From Bacteroidales bacterium (GTDB lineage: Bacteria; Bacteroidota; Bacteroidia; Bacteroidales; P3), in the NCBI GenBank assembly GCA_017483575.1, contig JAFUWF010000025.1:1-34346 (forward strand): a stretch of DNA of 34,346 nucleotides, in the 5' to 3' direction. Shown piece by piece: positions 22,424 to 30,806 of this stretch. The first letter of the stretch is position 1. Each line of letters begins with the position of its first letter. Position numbers and translations under genes: made by a program. Under the pieces are notes generated by a model. That model saw nothing but the letters and a program-made list of their open reading frames with translations, did not search any database and was not told the DNA's origin.

Positions 22424-25186
22424 GTGGATATTTTTATCAAAGGAGCACGGGCGAACAACCTGAAGAATATTGATGTCACGATACCGCAAGGGAAGCTGGT
22501 GGTCATCACCGGCCTGAGCGGCAGCGGCAAGTCGAGCCTGGCCTTCGACACCTTGTTTGCCGAGGGGCAGCGGCGCTATGTGGAGAGCATGAGCTCGTAT
22601 GCCAGACAGTTTCTGGGACGCATGACGAAGCCTGAGGTGGACTATATCCACGGTCTGGCGCCGGCCGTGGCCATCGAACAGAAGGTCAACACGTCGAATC
22701 CGCGCAGCACCGTGGGCACGAGCACCGAAATCTACGAATACCTGAAGCTGCTCTTTGCCCGCATTGGCAGGACCTACTCGCCCGTGTCGGGCTGCGAGGT
22801 GAAACGCCACTCGGTGAGCGACGTGGTGGACTATGTGTTGCAGCAGAAAGAGGGCGAGAAGGTGCTCATCATGGCGCCGCTGGCGGGTACGAAAGAACGT
22901 CCGTTGAAGAACCAGCTCGAGATACTGAAGCAGGAAGGATACGTGAGGGTGATGGTGAAAGGGTCCATTGTGAAGATAGAGGACTGGCTGGAGAACCCGA
23001 GTGGCGACGATACGGCGGAGTGTCTGCTGGTGGTGGACCGCATAGAGGTGCATGCCGGAGACGACGAGCAGGCCGCGAGGGTAGGGGAGAGCGTGCAGAG
23101 CGCTTTCTTCGAAGGACGTGGCGCCTGTGTGGTGGGAGTCATCGGCGGCCAGTTCAGGGAGTTCTCGAACCGCTTCGAGGCCGATGGCATCACCTTCGAG
23201 AAACCTAACCCTAACTTCTTCTCGTTCAACAATCCTTACGGTGCCTGCCCTACCTGTCAGGGCTATGGCAACATCATTGGTATCGACGAGAACATGGTGG
23301 TGCCGAACAAGAGCCGCAGCATATACGAGAACGCCGTGGTGTGCTGGAATGGCGACAAGATGCAGGAGGTGAAGCGTGAGTTCATCCGTCATGCTGCGGC
23401 GATCGATTTCCCGATACACACCCCCTATTTCCAGCTCACCGAGGAACAGAAGAACATCCTCTGGCACGGCGACGGGGTGTGGGAAGGCATCGACGGATTC
23501 TTCAAGTGGGTTGAAAGCCAGAGCTACAAGATACAGTACCGCGTCATGTTGGCCCGATACAGAGGCAAGACCGTCTGCCCCGACTGCAAGGGACGGCGGT
23601 TGAGAAAGGACGCTGAGTATGTGAAGGTCGACGGACGGAGTATCAGCGAGCTGGTGGAGATGCCGGTGTCGAGCCTTACGGAATGGTTTGCCGACATCGA
23701 GCAGCGGCTGCGTCCCCACGAGGTGGAGATGACGGCCCGTCTGGTTACCGAAATCAAGAACCGTCTGGGCTACCTGATGGACGTCGGTCTGGGCTACCTG
23801 ACGTTGAACCGCGCCAGCAACAGCCTCAGCGGTGGCGAGAGCCAGCGTATCAACCTGGCCACCTCGCTGGGCAGTTCGCTTGTCGGGTCGATGTATATCC
23901 TCGACGAACCGTCCATCGGTCTCCATTCCCGTGATACCGGACAGTTGATCAATGTGTTGAAGAAATTGCGCGACCTGGGCAATACCGTCATCGTGGTGGA
24001 ACACGACGAGGACATCATCCGTTCGGCCGACTGGCTGATAGACATCGGTCCCGGCGCCGGCAGGCTGGGTGGCGAGGTGGTCTTTGCCGGGGCTCCTAAG
24101 GGGCTGGCGAAAGCCAAGAACTCGCTGACGGCAGACTATCTCACGGGCAAGAAAACCATCGCCGTGCCGCAGAGCCGTCGCCCATGGCGCGACCGGATAA
24201 CCATCCATGGCGCCTATTGCAACAACCTGAAGCATATCGATGTGGACATCCCCCTGGGTGTGCTGACGGTGGTGACGGGAGTGTCCGGCTCGGGCAAGAC
24301 GAGCCTGGTGCGCAGGGTGCTCTACGATGTGCTGCAACACCGCTTCGACGGGGCTGCGGACTACGTGGGCAGCTGCATGGCGATGGACGGCGACGTGCGT
24401 CGTATCGCCGCCGTGGAGATGGTGGACCAGAACCCCATCGGTCGCTCGTCGCGAAGCAATCCGGCCACCTATATGAAGGTCTTCGACGAGGTGCGCAACC
24501 TCTATGCCCGCCAGCCGTTGGCGAAGACCCGCGGCTACAAGAGCGGCTTCTTCTCGTTCAACGTAGAGGGCGGTCGCTGCGAGAACTGCCAGGGCGAGGG
24601 CTATGTGACCGTCAGCATGCAGTTTATGAGCGATGTGCACCTGCTCTGCGAGGAGTGCCACGGCAGCCGCTACACCGAGGAGGCCCTCGAGGTGCTCTAC
24701 AAGGGCAAGACCATCAGCGATGTGCTGGAGATGACTGTCGACCAGGCTGTCGACTTCTTCGACGACGACGATACGCGCTCCATTCATTCCCGCCTCACCC
24801 CGTTGCAGGACGTCGGCCTGGGCTACCTGAAGCTGGGCCAGTCGTCCAGCTCGCTCTCCGGCGGCGAGTGCCAGCGCATCAAGCTGGCCTCCTACCTCGT
24901 GAAGGGCGAGGCCGAGCAGCCTATGCTCTTCATCTTCGACGAGCCGTCGACGGGCCTGCACTTCCACGACATACAGAAACTCCTATCGGCCTTCTCCCGC
25001 CTCATCGAGCGGGGCCACAGCATCGTCGTCATCGAGCACCACCACGACATCATCAAGGTGGCCGACTGGGTGATAGACATGGGGCCCGAAGGGGGCAACG
25101 AGGGCGGCAATGTGGTCTTCGCCGGCACGCCGGAGGACCTCGTGAAATGCAAACAGTCATATACAGCAAAATACCTTAAATTGTAG
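22424..25186 (+). CDS. uvrA: Excinuclease ABC subunit A
   Basis: A 920-aa UvrA, the damage-sensing ATPase of nucleotide excision repair. The first ABC module has Walker A GLSGSGKSS (30-38) and signature NSLSGGESQR (about 466-475); the second has GVSGSGKTS (about 620-628) and SSLSGGECQR (about 810). Two zinc modules are visible: CPTCQG (about 274) with CPDCKG (about 385), and CENCQG (about 719) with CEECHG (about 742). The region at about 128-245 looks like the UvrB-binding domain, which argues for a UvrA1-type protein, although Bacteroidota often carry a second copy. The start is GTG at 22424, 23 bases after the preceding gene. It may work with the Mfd encoded 4 kb away. Confidence 0.96.
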   Translation: MDIFIKGARANNLKNIDVTIPQGKLVVITGLSGSGKSSLAFDTLFAEGQRRYVESMSSYARQFLGRMTKPEVDYIHGLAPAVAIEQKVNTSNPRSTVGTSTEIYEYLKLLFARIGRTYSPVSGCEVKRHSVSDVVDYVLQQKEGEKVLIMAPLAGTKERPLKNQLEILKQEGYVRVMVKGSIVKIEDWLENPSGDDTAECLLVVDRIEVHAGDDEQAARVGESVQSAFFEGRGACVVGVIGGQFREFSNRFEADGITFEKPNPNFFSFNNPYGACPTCQGYGNIIGIDENMVVPNKSRSIYENAVVCWNGDKMQEVKREFIRHAAAIDFPIHTPYFQLTEEQKNILWHGDGVWEGIDGFFKWVESQSYKIQYRVMLARYRGKTVCPDCKGRRLRKDAEYVKVDGRSISELVEMPVSSLTEWFADIEQRLRPHEVEMTARLVTEIKNRLGYLMDVGLGYLTLNRASNSLSGGESQRINLATSLGSSLVGSMYILDEPSIGLHSRDTGQLINVLKKLRDLGNTVIVVEHDEDIIRSADWLIDIGPGAGRLGGEVVFAGAPKGLAKAKNSLTADYLTGKKTIAVPQSRRPWRDRITIHGAYCNNLKHIDVDIPLGVLTVVTGVSGSGKTSLVRRVLYDVLQHRFDGAADYVGSCMAMDGDVRRIAAVEMVDQNPIGRSSRSNPATYMKVFDEVRNLYARQPLAKTRGYKSGFFSFNVEGGRCENCQGEGYVTVSMQFMSDVHLLCEECHGSRYTEEALEVLYKGKTISDVLEMTVDQAVDFFDDDDTRSIHSRLTPLQDVGLGYLKLGQSSSSLSGGECQRIKLASYLVKGEAEQPMLFIFDEPSTGLHFHDIQKLLSAFSRLIERGHSIVVIEHHHDIIKVADWVIDMGPEGGNEGGNVVFAGTPEDLVKCKQSYTAKYLKL

Positions 25187-25192
25187 ATAGCC

Positions 25193-25693
25193 ATGTTTGA
25201 AAAAGAAACCAAAAAGATAAAGAATACATCGCAGGTGGGCCTTTGGGGGTCGGCAGCAGTGGTCATTTTGGCGGCCCTCTTCCTGTATGCCAGCCCTTGG
25301 CGTTTCCCGATGCAGAGCGAATATGTCAACCGTTGGATGCTCATAGTGGGCAGTGTGCTGGCGGTGCTGTCGCTCAGCATGGCCCTTCTGGTCATCCGCA
25401 AGCAGGTGCCTCGTCTGCGTCAGACCGAGGGCCTCGGAGCCAAGCTGGCGGGCTATGCCGGCTATATCCAGTCGCTCTACCTCTCCATCCTCGCGGTGGT
25501 GGTGGTCCTTTGCCTGATGACGATGATTTCCAATCAGAATGTCCTGCTGATGCTGGCCATGGTGACTGTGCTGATGCTCATCCTGGCATACCCTAATATC
25601 TATAAGGTGAAGGTCGACCTCGGCCTCACCGACGAAGAGATGAAGTCGCTCTACGGCGACCGCTATATCGTTGAACAGAAGGATGAAAAATGA
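25193..25693 (+). CDS. Four-helix integral membrane protein of unknown function
   Basis: A 166-aa protein with four predicted membrane helices (about 17-37, 47-66, 93-110 and 113-131) and a short polar C-terminus (LTDEEMKSLYGDRYIVEQKDEK). No catalytic motif is visible. It starts 6 bases after uvrA and overlaps mnmE by 11 bases, so it belongs to the same transcript and is probably translationally coupled to mnmE. Confidence 0.8.
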   Translation: MFEKETKKIKNTSQVGLWGSAAVVILAALFLYASPWRFPMQSEYVNRWMLIVGSVLAVLSLSMALLVIRKQVPRLRQTEGLGAKLAGYAGYIQSLYLSILAVVVVLCLMTMISNQNVLLMLAMVTVLMLILAYPNIYKVKVDLGLTDEEMKSLYGDRYIVEQKDEK

Positions 25694-27020
25694 TACCATA
25701 GTGGCAATCTCCACTCCTCGCGGGGTGGGGGGTGTGGCGGTGGTGCGCCTCAGCGGACCGCAAGCCAAGGAGTTGGCGCTGCGTCATCTCTCGACGGACA
25801 CGCTGGCTCCACGCCACTCCCATTTCACTCGTTTCTCCGATTCGGAGGGCATGATCGACGAGGTGCTGGCGGTATGGTTCCCGGCACCCCATAGCTACAC
25901 GGGCGAAGAGATGGTCGAAATCTCCTGCCACGGCTCGCTCTATGTCCAACAAGCCATCGTGCAGTCTTTGCTCGATGACGGTGCCCGCCTGGCCGAGGCC
26001 GGCGAGTTCACGCTCAGGGCTTTCACCAACGGCAAACTCAACCTCTCGCAGGCCGAGGCTGTGGCCGACCTCATAGATGCCGTTACGCCGGCACAGCACA
26101 GGTTGGCCGTAAGCCAGCTCCGTGGAGGCTATGCGCAGACCCTCCGGGAACTGCGGCAACAGTTGCTCGACCTCACCTCGCTGCTCGAGCTGGAGTTGGA
26201 CTTCAGCCAGGAGGATGTCGAGTTCGCCGACCGTAGACAACTGGTACGGTTGGTTGACACACTCAGCATTCGGATCAACGAATTGCGCAGCACCTTCCAG
26301 CAGGGCAATGCCCTCAAACGGGGTATCCCCGTGGCAATCGTTGGCCGTCCCAATGCTGGCAAGTCGTCGCTGCTCAATGCATTGCTCAACGACAACAGGG
26401 CCATTGTCTCTCCAATCCCCGGCACCACCCGCGATACCATTGAGGAAACTTTCACCGCCGACGGGGTGACCTTTCGTATCATCGACACCGCAGGCCTTCG
26501 CCGCAGCGACGACCCCCTGGAGGCAATGGGGGTCCGCCGTACACTCGCTGCTGTGGTCCAGTCGGATATAATACTCTTTGTCTACGACATAACGGAACCC
26601 TTCTCCCAGGTCCTCGACGATGTACAGGAAATTCAGGACGCCTATCCCATCAAGGGCAAACACCTGTTCCTGGTGGCCAACAAGGCCGATTTGGTCCAGG
26701 AAATCAAGCCCTTTCATCACATTGCCGTGTCGGCAAAGGAGTCTGTCGGTATCGACCGCCTCAAGGGGATGCTTGTCAAGGTGGCAGGACAGGCCAATAC
26801 CGACGATGTGATTCTTACCAACGCCCGCCATTACGAGGCCCTGGGTCGTGTCGACCAGGCGTTGCGCCAAGTGGCTCTGGGCTTGCAGACCTCCCTCCCG
26901 TCCGATCTTGTCGCCATCGATCTCCGCGATGCCCTCTACCACCTCGGAACCATCACCGGCGAAGTGGCCAACGACGAGGTGCTGACCAACATCTTCTCCC
27001 GTTTCTGCATCGGAAAATAA
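25683..27020 (+). CDS. mnmE: tRNA modification GTPase MnmE
   Basis: A 445-aa GTPase which with MnmG modifies the wobble uridine (cmnm5U) of certain tRNAs. The N-terminal tetrahydrofolate-binding domain has TPRGVGGVAVVRLSG. The helical domain carries the inserted G domain: G1 GRPNAGKSSLLN (from residue 221), G2 GTTRDTIEE, G3 DTAGLRR and G4 NKAD. The C-terminus is FCIGK, with the family's essential Cys. I chose ATG 25683, overlapping the preceding gene by 11 bases, rather than TTG 25671. Confidence 0.97.
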   Translation: MKNDTIVAISTPRGVGGVAVVRLSGPQAKELALRHLSTDTLAPRHSHFTRFSDSEGMIDEVLAVWFPAPHSYTGEEMVEISCHGSLYVQQAIVQSLLDDGARLAEAGEFTLRAFTNGKLNLSQAEAVADLIDAVTPAQHRLAVSQLRGGYAQTLRELRQQLLDLTSLLELELDFSQEDVEFADRRQLVRLVDTLSIRINELRSTFQQGNALKRGIPVAIVGRPNAGKSSLLNALLNDNRAIVSPIPGTTRDTIEETFTADGVTFRIIDTAGLRRSDDPLEAMGVRRTLAAVVQSDIILFVYDITEPFSQVLDDVQEIQDAYPIKGKHLFLVANKADLVQEIKPFHHIAVSAKESVGIDRLKGMLVKVAGQANTDDVILTNARHYEALGRVDQALRQVALGLQTSLPSDLVAIDLRDALYHLGTITGEVANDEVLTNIFSRFCIGK

Positions 27021-27044
27021 ATGAAAGCAAAATAAATGAAAGAT

Positions 27045-28460
27045 ATGAAAAAATACACATTCACTCTTCTCCTGGCTCTTCTGCCGCTGCTCTCTGTGGC
27101 CGCCAAGCCCAGCTACAAGATCACCTTCATTGCCGAGGGCAACAAGGACTCCGTACTCTACATGGGATTCTATCTGGCTCAGTACAAGTACTTCTGCGAC
27201 ACGGCCTACAACAACGGCAAGGGCAAGTTTGTCTTCGAAGGCAACCAGGAGCTCGACCCCGGCCTCTATTACATCACCAACAACAGCGACCGCTTTGTCG
27301 AGTTTGCCGTCTATCATGAGAAACCCTTTTTCACCCTCCGCACCGACAACGACAACTGGAAACTCGGCATGTCCGCCAAGGGCTCGCACGAGAACGAGGT
27401 GTTCTTCAACTTCAACCGTGCCAACGAGTCGCTCTATCAGGATCTCATCTCGGCGAGCAAGACCATGGACTCCGCCGAGTTCCATGATGTCTACGCCCCG
27501 GCCCAGCGCTTGCGGCTCGACAGTGTCCGCCTCGGGTTCATCCGTCAGTACCCCGATTGTATGCTCTCTCGCATGATGATGGCTACCAAGGATGTGGAGG
27601 TCCCCACCGAGTTGCCCGACGGCACCCCCATGTCCTATCGCGAGCGGTACGACTGGCTCATGGCGCACTTCTTCGACAACGTGCCCCTCGACGACCCCTT
27701 CATCCTCCGCACCCCCAAGGAGGTCTTCTACGACCGCGTGATGGAGTATGTCGACAAACGCATGAACCGCATGCCGCCGGAGATGATTTGCCCGCTGCTC
27801 GACAGCATGATCGACCGCTCCAAGCCCGCCCCTGTGGTCTACCGCTGGCTTATCCTCAACATGACCAATCACTTCCTCCAGAGCAAGGTGATGGTCTACG
27901 ACGAGGTCTATGTCCACCTCGTGCAGCGCTATTTCGCCACCGGCGAGGTCACCGGCCTTGCCCCCTCGGTCATCGACGAGCAGATAGAACGCGCCACCAA
28001 GTGGGACCGCCTGCTCGTCGGCAAGGTGGCCCCCGAACTCATCCTCTTCGACACCAACCACCACGCCGCCTCGCTCCATCGCATGCCGGGCCGCTATACT
28101 TTGCTGCTGTTCTGGAGCCCCACCTGCGGCCACTGCCGCGAAATCATCCCGGAAGTGTACAAGGTCTACGAACGCTACGCCGACTCCCTCAACCTCAGCG
28201 CCTTCGCCATCCTCACCGAGCCCGACGACCAGACGGTTGTCAAATGGAAGAAGTTCCTCGCCGACCACCACATGTCCCATCCCTATTGGATTGACCTCAA
28301 CGGCGGCGAGGCCAATGTCGACTGGCGCGAGGTCTACGACGTCACCACCACTCCCCAGATCTACCTCATCGACAACCGCGACCACAAGTTCGTGGCCAAA
28401 AAACTCAGCGCCGACATCCTGGAAACCATTCTCCAGGCCATCATTAAGAATAATGAATAA
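27045..28460 (+). CDS. Exported thioredoxin-fold protein (DUF5106 / TlpA-like)
   Basis: A 471-aa exported protein. The start could be 27036 or 27045; the latter gives a cleaner signal peptide (MKKYTFTLLLALLPLLSVAA). Residues about 25-115 resemble the DUF4369-like beta domain found before TlpA domains. A helical middle region (about 115-320) follows, as in DUF5106 proteins. The C-terminal 140 residues are a TlpA-like thioredoxin domain with LLFWSPTCGHCREIIPEV (Cys361-Gly-His-Cys364) and the cis-Pro loop TTTPQIYLID. It is probably a periplasmic thiol-disulfide reductase. It lies between mnmE and the M3 peptidase with short gaps. Confidence 0.88.
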   Translation: MKKYTFTLLLALLPLLSVAAKPSYKITFIAEGNKDSVLYMGFYLAQYKYFCDTAYNNGKGKFVFEGNQELDPGLYYITNNSDRFVEFAVYHEKPFFTLRTDNDNWKLGMSAKGSHENEVFFNFNRANESLYQDLISASKTMDSAEFHDVYAPAQRLRLDSVRLGFIRQYPDCMLSRMMMATKDVEVPTELPDGTPMSYRERYDWLMAHFFDNVPLDDPFILRTPKEVFYDRVMEYVDKRMNRMPPEMICPLLDSMIDRSKPAPVVYRWLILNMTNHFLQSKVMVYDEVYVHLVQRYFATGEVTGLAPSVIDEQIERATKWDRLLVGKVAPELILFDTNHHAASLHRMPGRYTLLLFWSPTCGHCREIIPEVYKVYERYADSLNLSAFAILTEPDDQTVVKWKKFLADHHMSHPYWIDLNGGEANVDWREVYDVTTTPQIYLIDNRDHKFVAKKLSADILETILQAIIKNNE

Positions 28461-28480
28461 ATAAAGTAAAATACATCAAC

Positions 28481-30508
28481 ATGAAACGTACATTGTTCAT
28501 TGCCGCTATGGCCGCATTGCTGGCCACCGGCTGTAAAAATCAGAATGATATGGAAAATCCCTTCTTCTCCGCGTGGAACACGCCCTACGAGATTCCCGAC
28601 TTCTCGCGCATCAAGACCGAACACTACCTCCCTGCCTTCAAGGAGGGCATGGCCCGCCAACAGGCCGAAATCCAGTCCATTGTCGACAACCCCGAAGCAC
28701 CTACCTTCGAGAACACCATCCTCGCCTATGAATACAGCGGCCAGCTGCTCAAGGACGTCAGCGGCGTCTTCTTCAACCTCACCGAGTGCGAGAGCAACGA
28801 CGAGATGGACGCCATCGCCGAGACCGTGACGCCTCTCCTCTCCAAGCACGAGGACGACATCGCCCTCAACGCCCCCCTCTTCGCCCGCATCAAGGCCGTC
28901 TACGACCAGCACGAGCATGGAAAACTGGACCTCAAAGCCGAGCAGGCACGCCTCCTCTCCGAGACCTATAAGGGCTTCGTCCGCGCCGGCGCCAACGTCC
29001 CCGAGGAACAGCAGCCCCGCTTCCGCGAGCTCAACGAGCAGATAGCTTCCCTCACCCTCCGCTTCGCGCAGAACGTGCTGAAGGCCACCAACGCCTACAA
29101 GAAAGCCCTCCCCGGCGGCGACACCGTCACCCTCGACATCCCCACCTGGGAACCCTTCATGCAGTCCTGCACCGACCGCAAGCTCCGCGAGGAGGTGTGG
29201 CACGCCTATGCCGACCGTTGCCAGGGCGGCGAGTTCGACAACACCAAGATCATCGACACCCTCGTCAACCTCCGCCTCGAGCGCGCCAATATCCTCGGCT
29301 TCCCCACCCATGCCGACTACGTCCTCGACGACTGCCTGGCCAAGACCCCTGCCGCCGTCTACAGCTGCCTCAACGCCATCTGGGGCCCCGCCCTCAAGGT
29401 GGCCAAGCAGGAACGCGACCTCTACCAGGCAATGCTCGAGAAGGACGAGTCCGGCGCCAAGCTCCAGCCCTGGGACTGGCGCTACTACGCTGAGAAATAC
29501 CGCGTCGAGAAATACGCCATCGACGACGCCGAGGTGCGCCCCTACTTCGCCCTCGACAGCGTCCGCGAAGGGGCCTTCATGGTGGCCAACCGCCTCTACG
29601 GCCTCACCTTCCGCGAGCGCACCGACCTGCCCACCTACGACCGCGAGGCCCGCTGCTTCGAGGTCCGCCAGGGCGACTCCACCGTCGGCATCCTCTACAT
29701 GGACTTCCACCCCCGCGCCTCCAAGCGCAGCGGAGCCTGGATGACCGAGTTCCGCGGCCAGCACCGCACCCTCGACGGCCAGAACGTCATGCCCATCATC
29801 CAGGTGGTATGCAACTTCACCAAGCCCACGGCCGACCGCCCGTCGCTCCTCAACTTCGACGAGAGCGAGACCCTCTTCCACGAGTTCGGCCACGCCCTCC
29901 ACGGCCTCCTCTCCAACTGCACCTACCCCTCCATCGCCGGCACCAACGTGCCGCGCGACTTTGTCGAGCTGCCCTCGCAGGTCATGGAGAACTGGTGCCG
30001 CCATCCGCAAATCATGAAGATGTACGCCCACCACTACCAGACCGGCGCCGCCATCCCCGACGCCCTCATCCAGAAGATTGCCGCCGCACAGACCTACGGC
30101 CAGGGCTTCATGACCACCGAGCTCCTTGCAGCCTCCCTGCTCGACATGGACTACTATACTATCAAGGAGAAGCAGCACATCGACCCGCTGCAGTTCGAAC
30201 AGCAGGCCATGGACAAAATCGGCCTCATCCCCGAAATCATCAGCCGCTACCGCTCGCCCTATTTCCAGCACATCTTCACCACCGGCTACGACGCCGGCTA
30301 CTACTCCTACACCTGGACGGCCATCCTCGACGCCGACGCCTTCGAGGCCTTCGCCGAGAGCGGCGACCTCTTCAATCCCGAGTTGGCCAGGAAGTTCCGC
30401 CACCTCCTCGAGAGCGGCAATACCGTCGAGCCCATGGACCTCTACCGCGCCTTCCGCGGCAAAGACCCCAGTGCCAACGCCCTGCTCAAACGCAAAGGCA
30501 TGCTGTGA
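28481..30508 (+). CDS. M3 family zinc metallopeptidase, lipoprotein (dipeptidyl carboxypeptidase-like)
   Basis: A 675-aa peptidase of family M3, close to dipeptidyl carboxypeptidase Dcp, which removes dipeptides from C-termini of short peptides. The zinc site is HEFGHALHG (His467, Glu468, His471), with the third ligand Glu in FVELPSQVMENW. Other M3 features are the Tyr/Gly-rich GYDAGYYSYTW segment and the C-terminal MDLYRAFRGKDP. The signal peptide ends in a lipobox (ATGC, Cys18), so unlike cytoplasmic Dcp it is membrane-anchored outside the cytoplasm, as often in Bacteroidales. It starts 20 bases after the TlpA-like gene. Confidence 0.95.
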   Translation: MKRTLFIAAMAALLATGCKNQNDMENPFFSAWNTPYEIPDFSRIKTEHYLPAFKEGMARQQAEIQSIVDNPEAPTFENTILAYEYSGQLLKDVSGVFFNLTECESNDEMDAIAETVTPLLSKHEDDIALNAPLFARIKAVYDQHEHGKLDLKAEQARLLSETYKGFVRAGANVPEEQQPRFRELNEQIASLTLRFAQNVLKATNAYKKALPGGDTVTLDIPTWEPFMQSCTDRKLREEVWHAYADRCQGGEFDNTKIIDTLVNLRLERANILGFPTHADYVLDDCLAKTPAAVYSCLNAIWGPALKVAKQERDLYQAMLEKDESGAKLQPWDWRYYAEKYRVEKYAIDDAEVRPYFALDSVREGAFMVANRLYGLTFRERTDLPTYDREARCFEVRQGDSTVGILYMDFHPRASKRSGAWMTEFRGQHRTLDGQNVMPIIQVVCNFTKPTADRPSLLNFDESETLFHEFGHALHGLLSNCTYPSIAGTNVPRDFVELPSQVMENWCRHPQIMKMYAHHYQTGAAIPDALIQKIAAAQTYGQGFMTTELLAASLLDMDYYTIKEKQHIDPLQFEQQAMDKIGLIPEIISRYRSPYFQHIFTTGYDAGYYSYTWTAILDADAFEAFAESGDLFNPELARKFRHLLESGNTVEPMDLYRAFRGKDPSANALLKRKGML

Positions 30509-30569
30509 TTAGTTGTCCTGCGTAGCTTCGAGTAATTAGTTTAATTCGCCGTTAAAAAAAAATAGCAAC

Positions 30570-30764
30570 ATGGAAAACTACAGTTACCGCCGCCTCACCC
30601 GCAGCACCACCAATCGCAAAATCGCCGGTGTCTGCGGTGGCATCGCCCGTTACCTCAACCTCGACCCCACGGTCGTCCGCATCGTCTTCCTCCTCGCCCT
30701 CTTCTGCGGCTCCTTCGGCTTCTGGGCCTACGTCATCGTCTGGCTCGCCGCCCCCGAGGAATAA
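30570..30764 (+). CDS. PspC domain protein
   Basis: A 64-aa protein that is nearly all PspC domain: RRLTRSTTNRKIAGVCGGIARYLNLDPTVVRIVFLLALF then one membrane helix ending VWLAAPEE. PspC domains take part in phage-shock-type envelope stress responses as small inner-membrane proteins; no pspA is seen here. It is the last gene of the rightward run and ends a few bases before a strong terminator. Confidence 0.93.
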   Translation: MENYSYRRLTRSTTNRKIAGVCGGIARYLNLDPTVVRIVFLLALFCGSFGFWAYVIVWLAAPEE

Positions 30765-30806
30765 AAAAAAAACGGGCCCCGCCGTTCGGCGGGGCCCGTT
30801 TTTTTA
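30765..30806. terminator. Strong bidirectional terminator between the PspC gene and glmM
   Basis: A 14-bp perfect stem, AACGGGCCCCGCCG (30771-30784) with its inverse (30787-30800), a two-base TT gap, and T-runs on both sides (T7 on plus; A-run at 30763-30772 giving T's on minus). The glmM stop codon overlaps the right T-run. Confidence 0.96.

Noticed and set aside
22007-24967. Very long open frame opposite uvrA (986 codons), with similar ones opposite mfd, yidC, glmM and the M3 peptidase gene
   Set aside because: These are antisense frames kept open by the GC-rich codon usage of real genes; their translations are Val/Gly/His/Ala-rich without domains.
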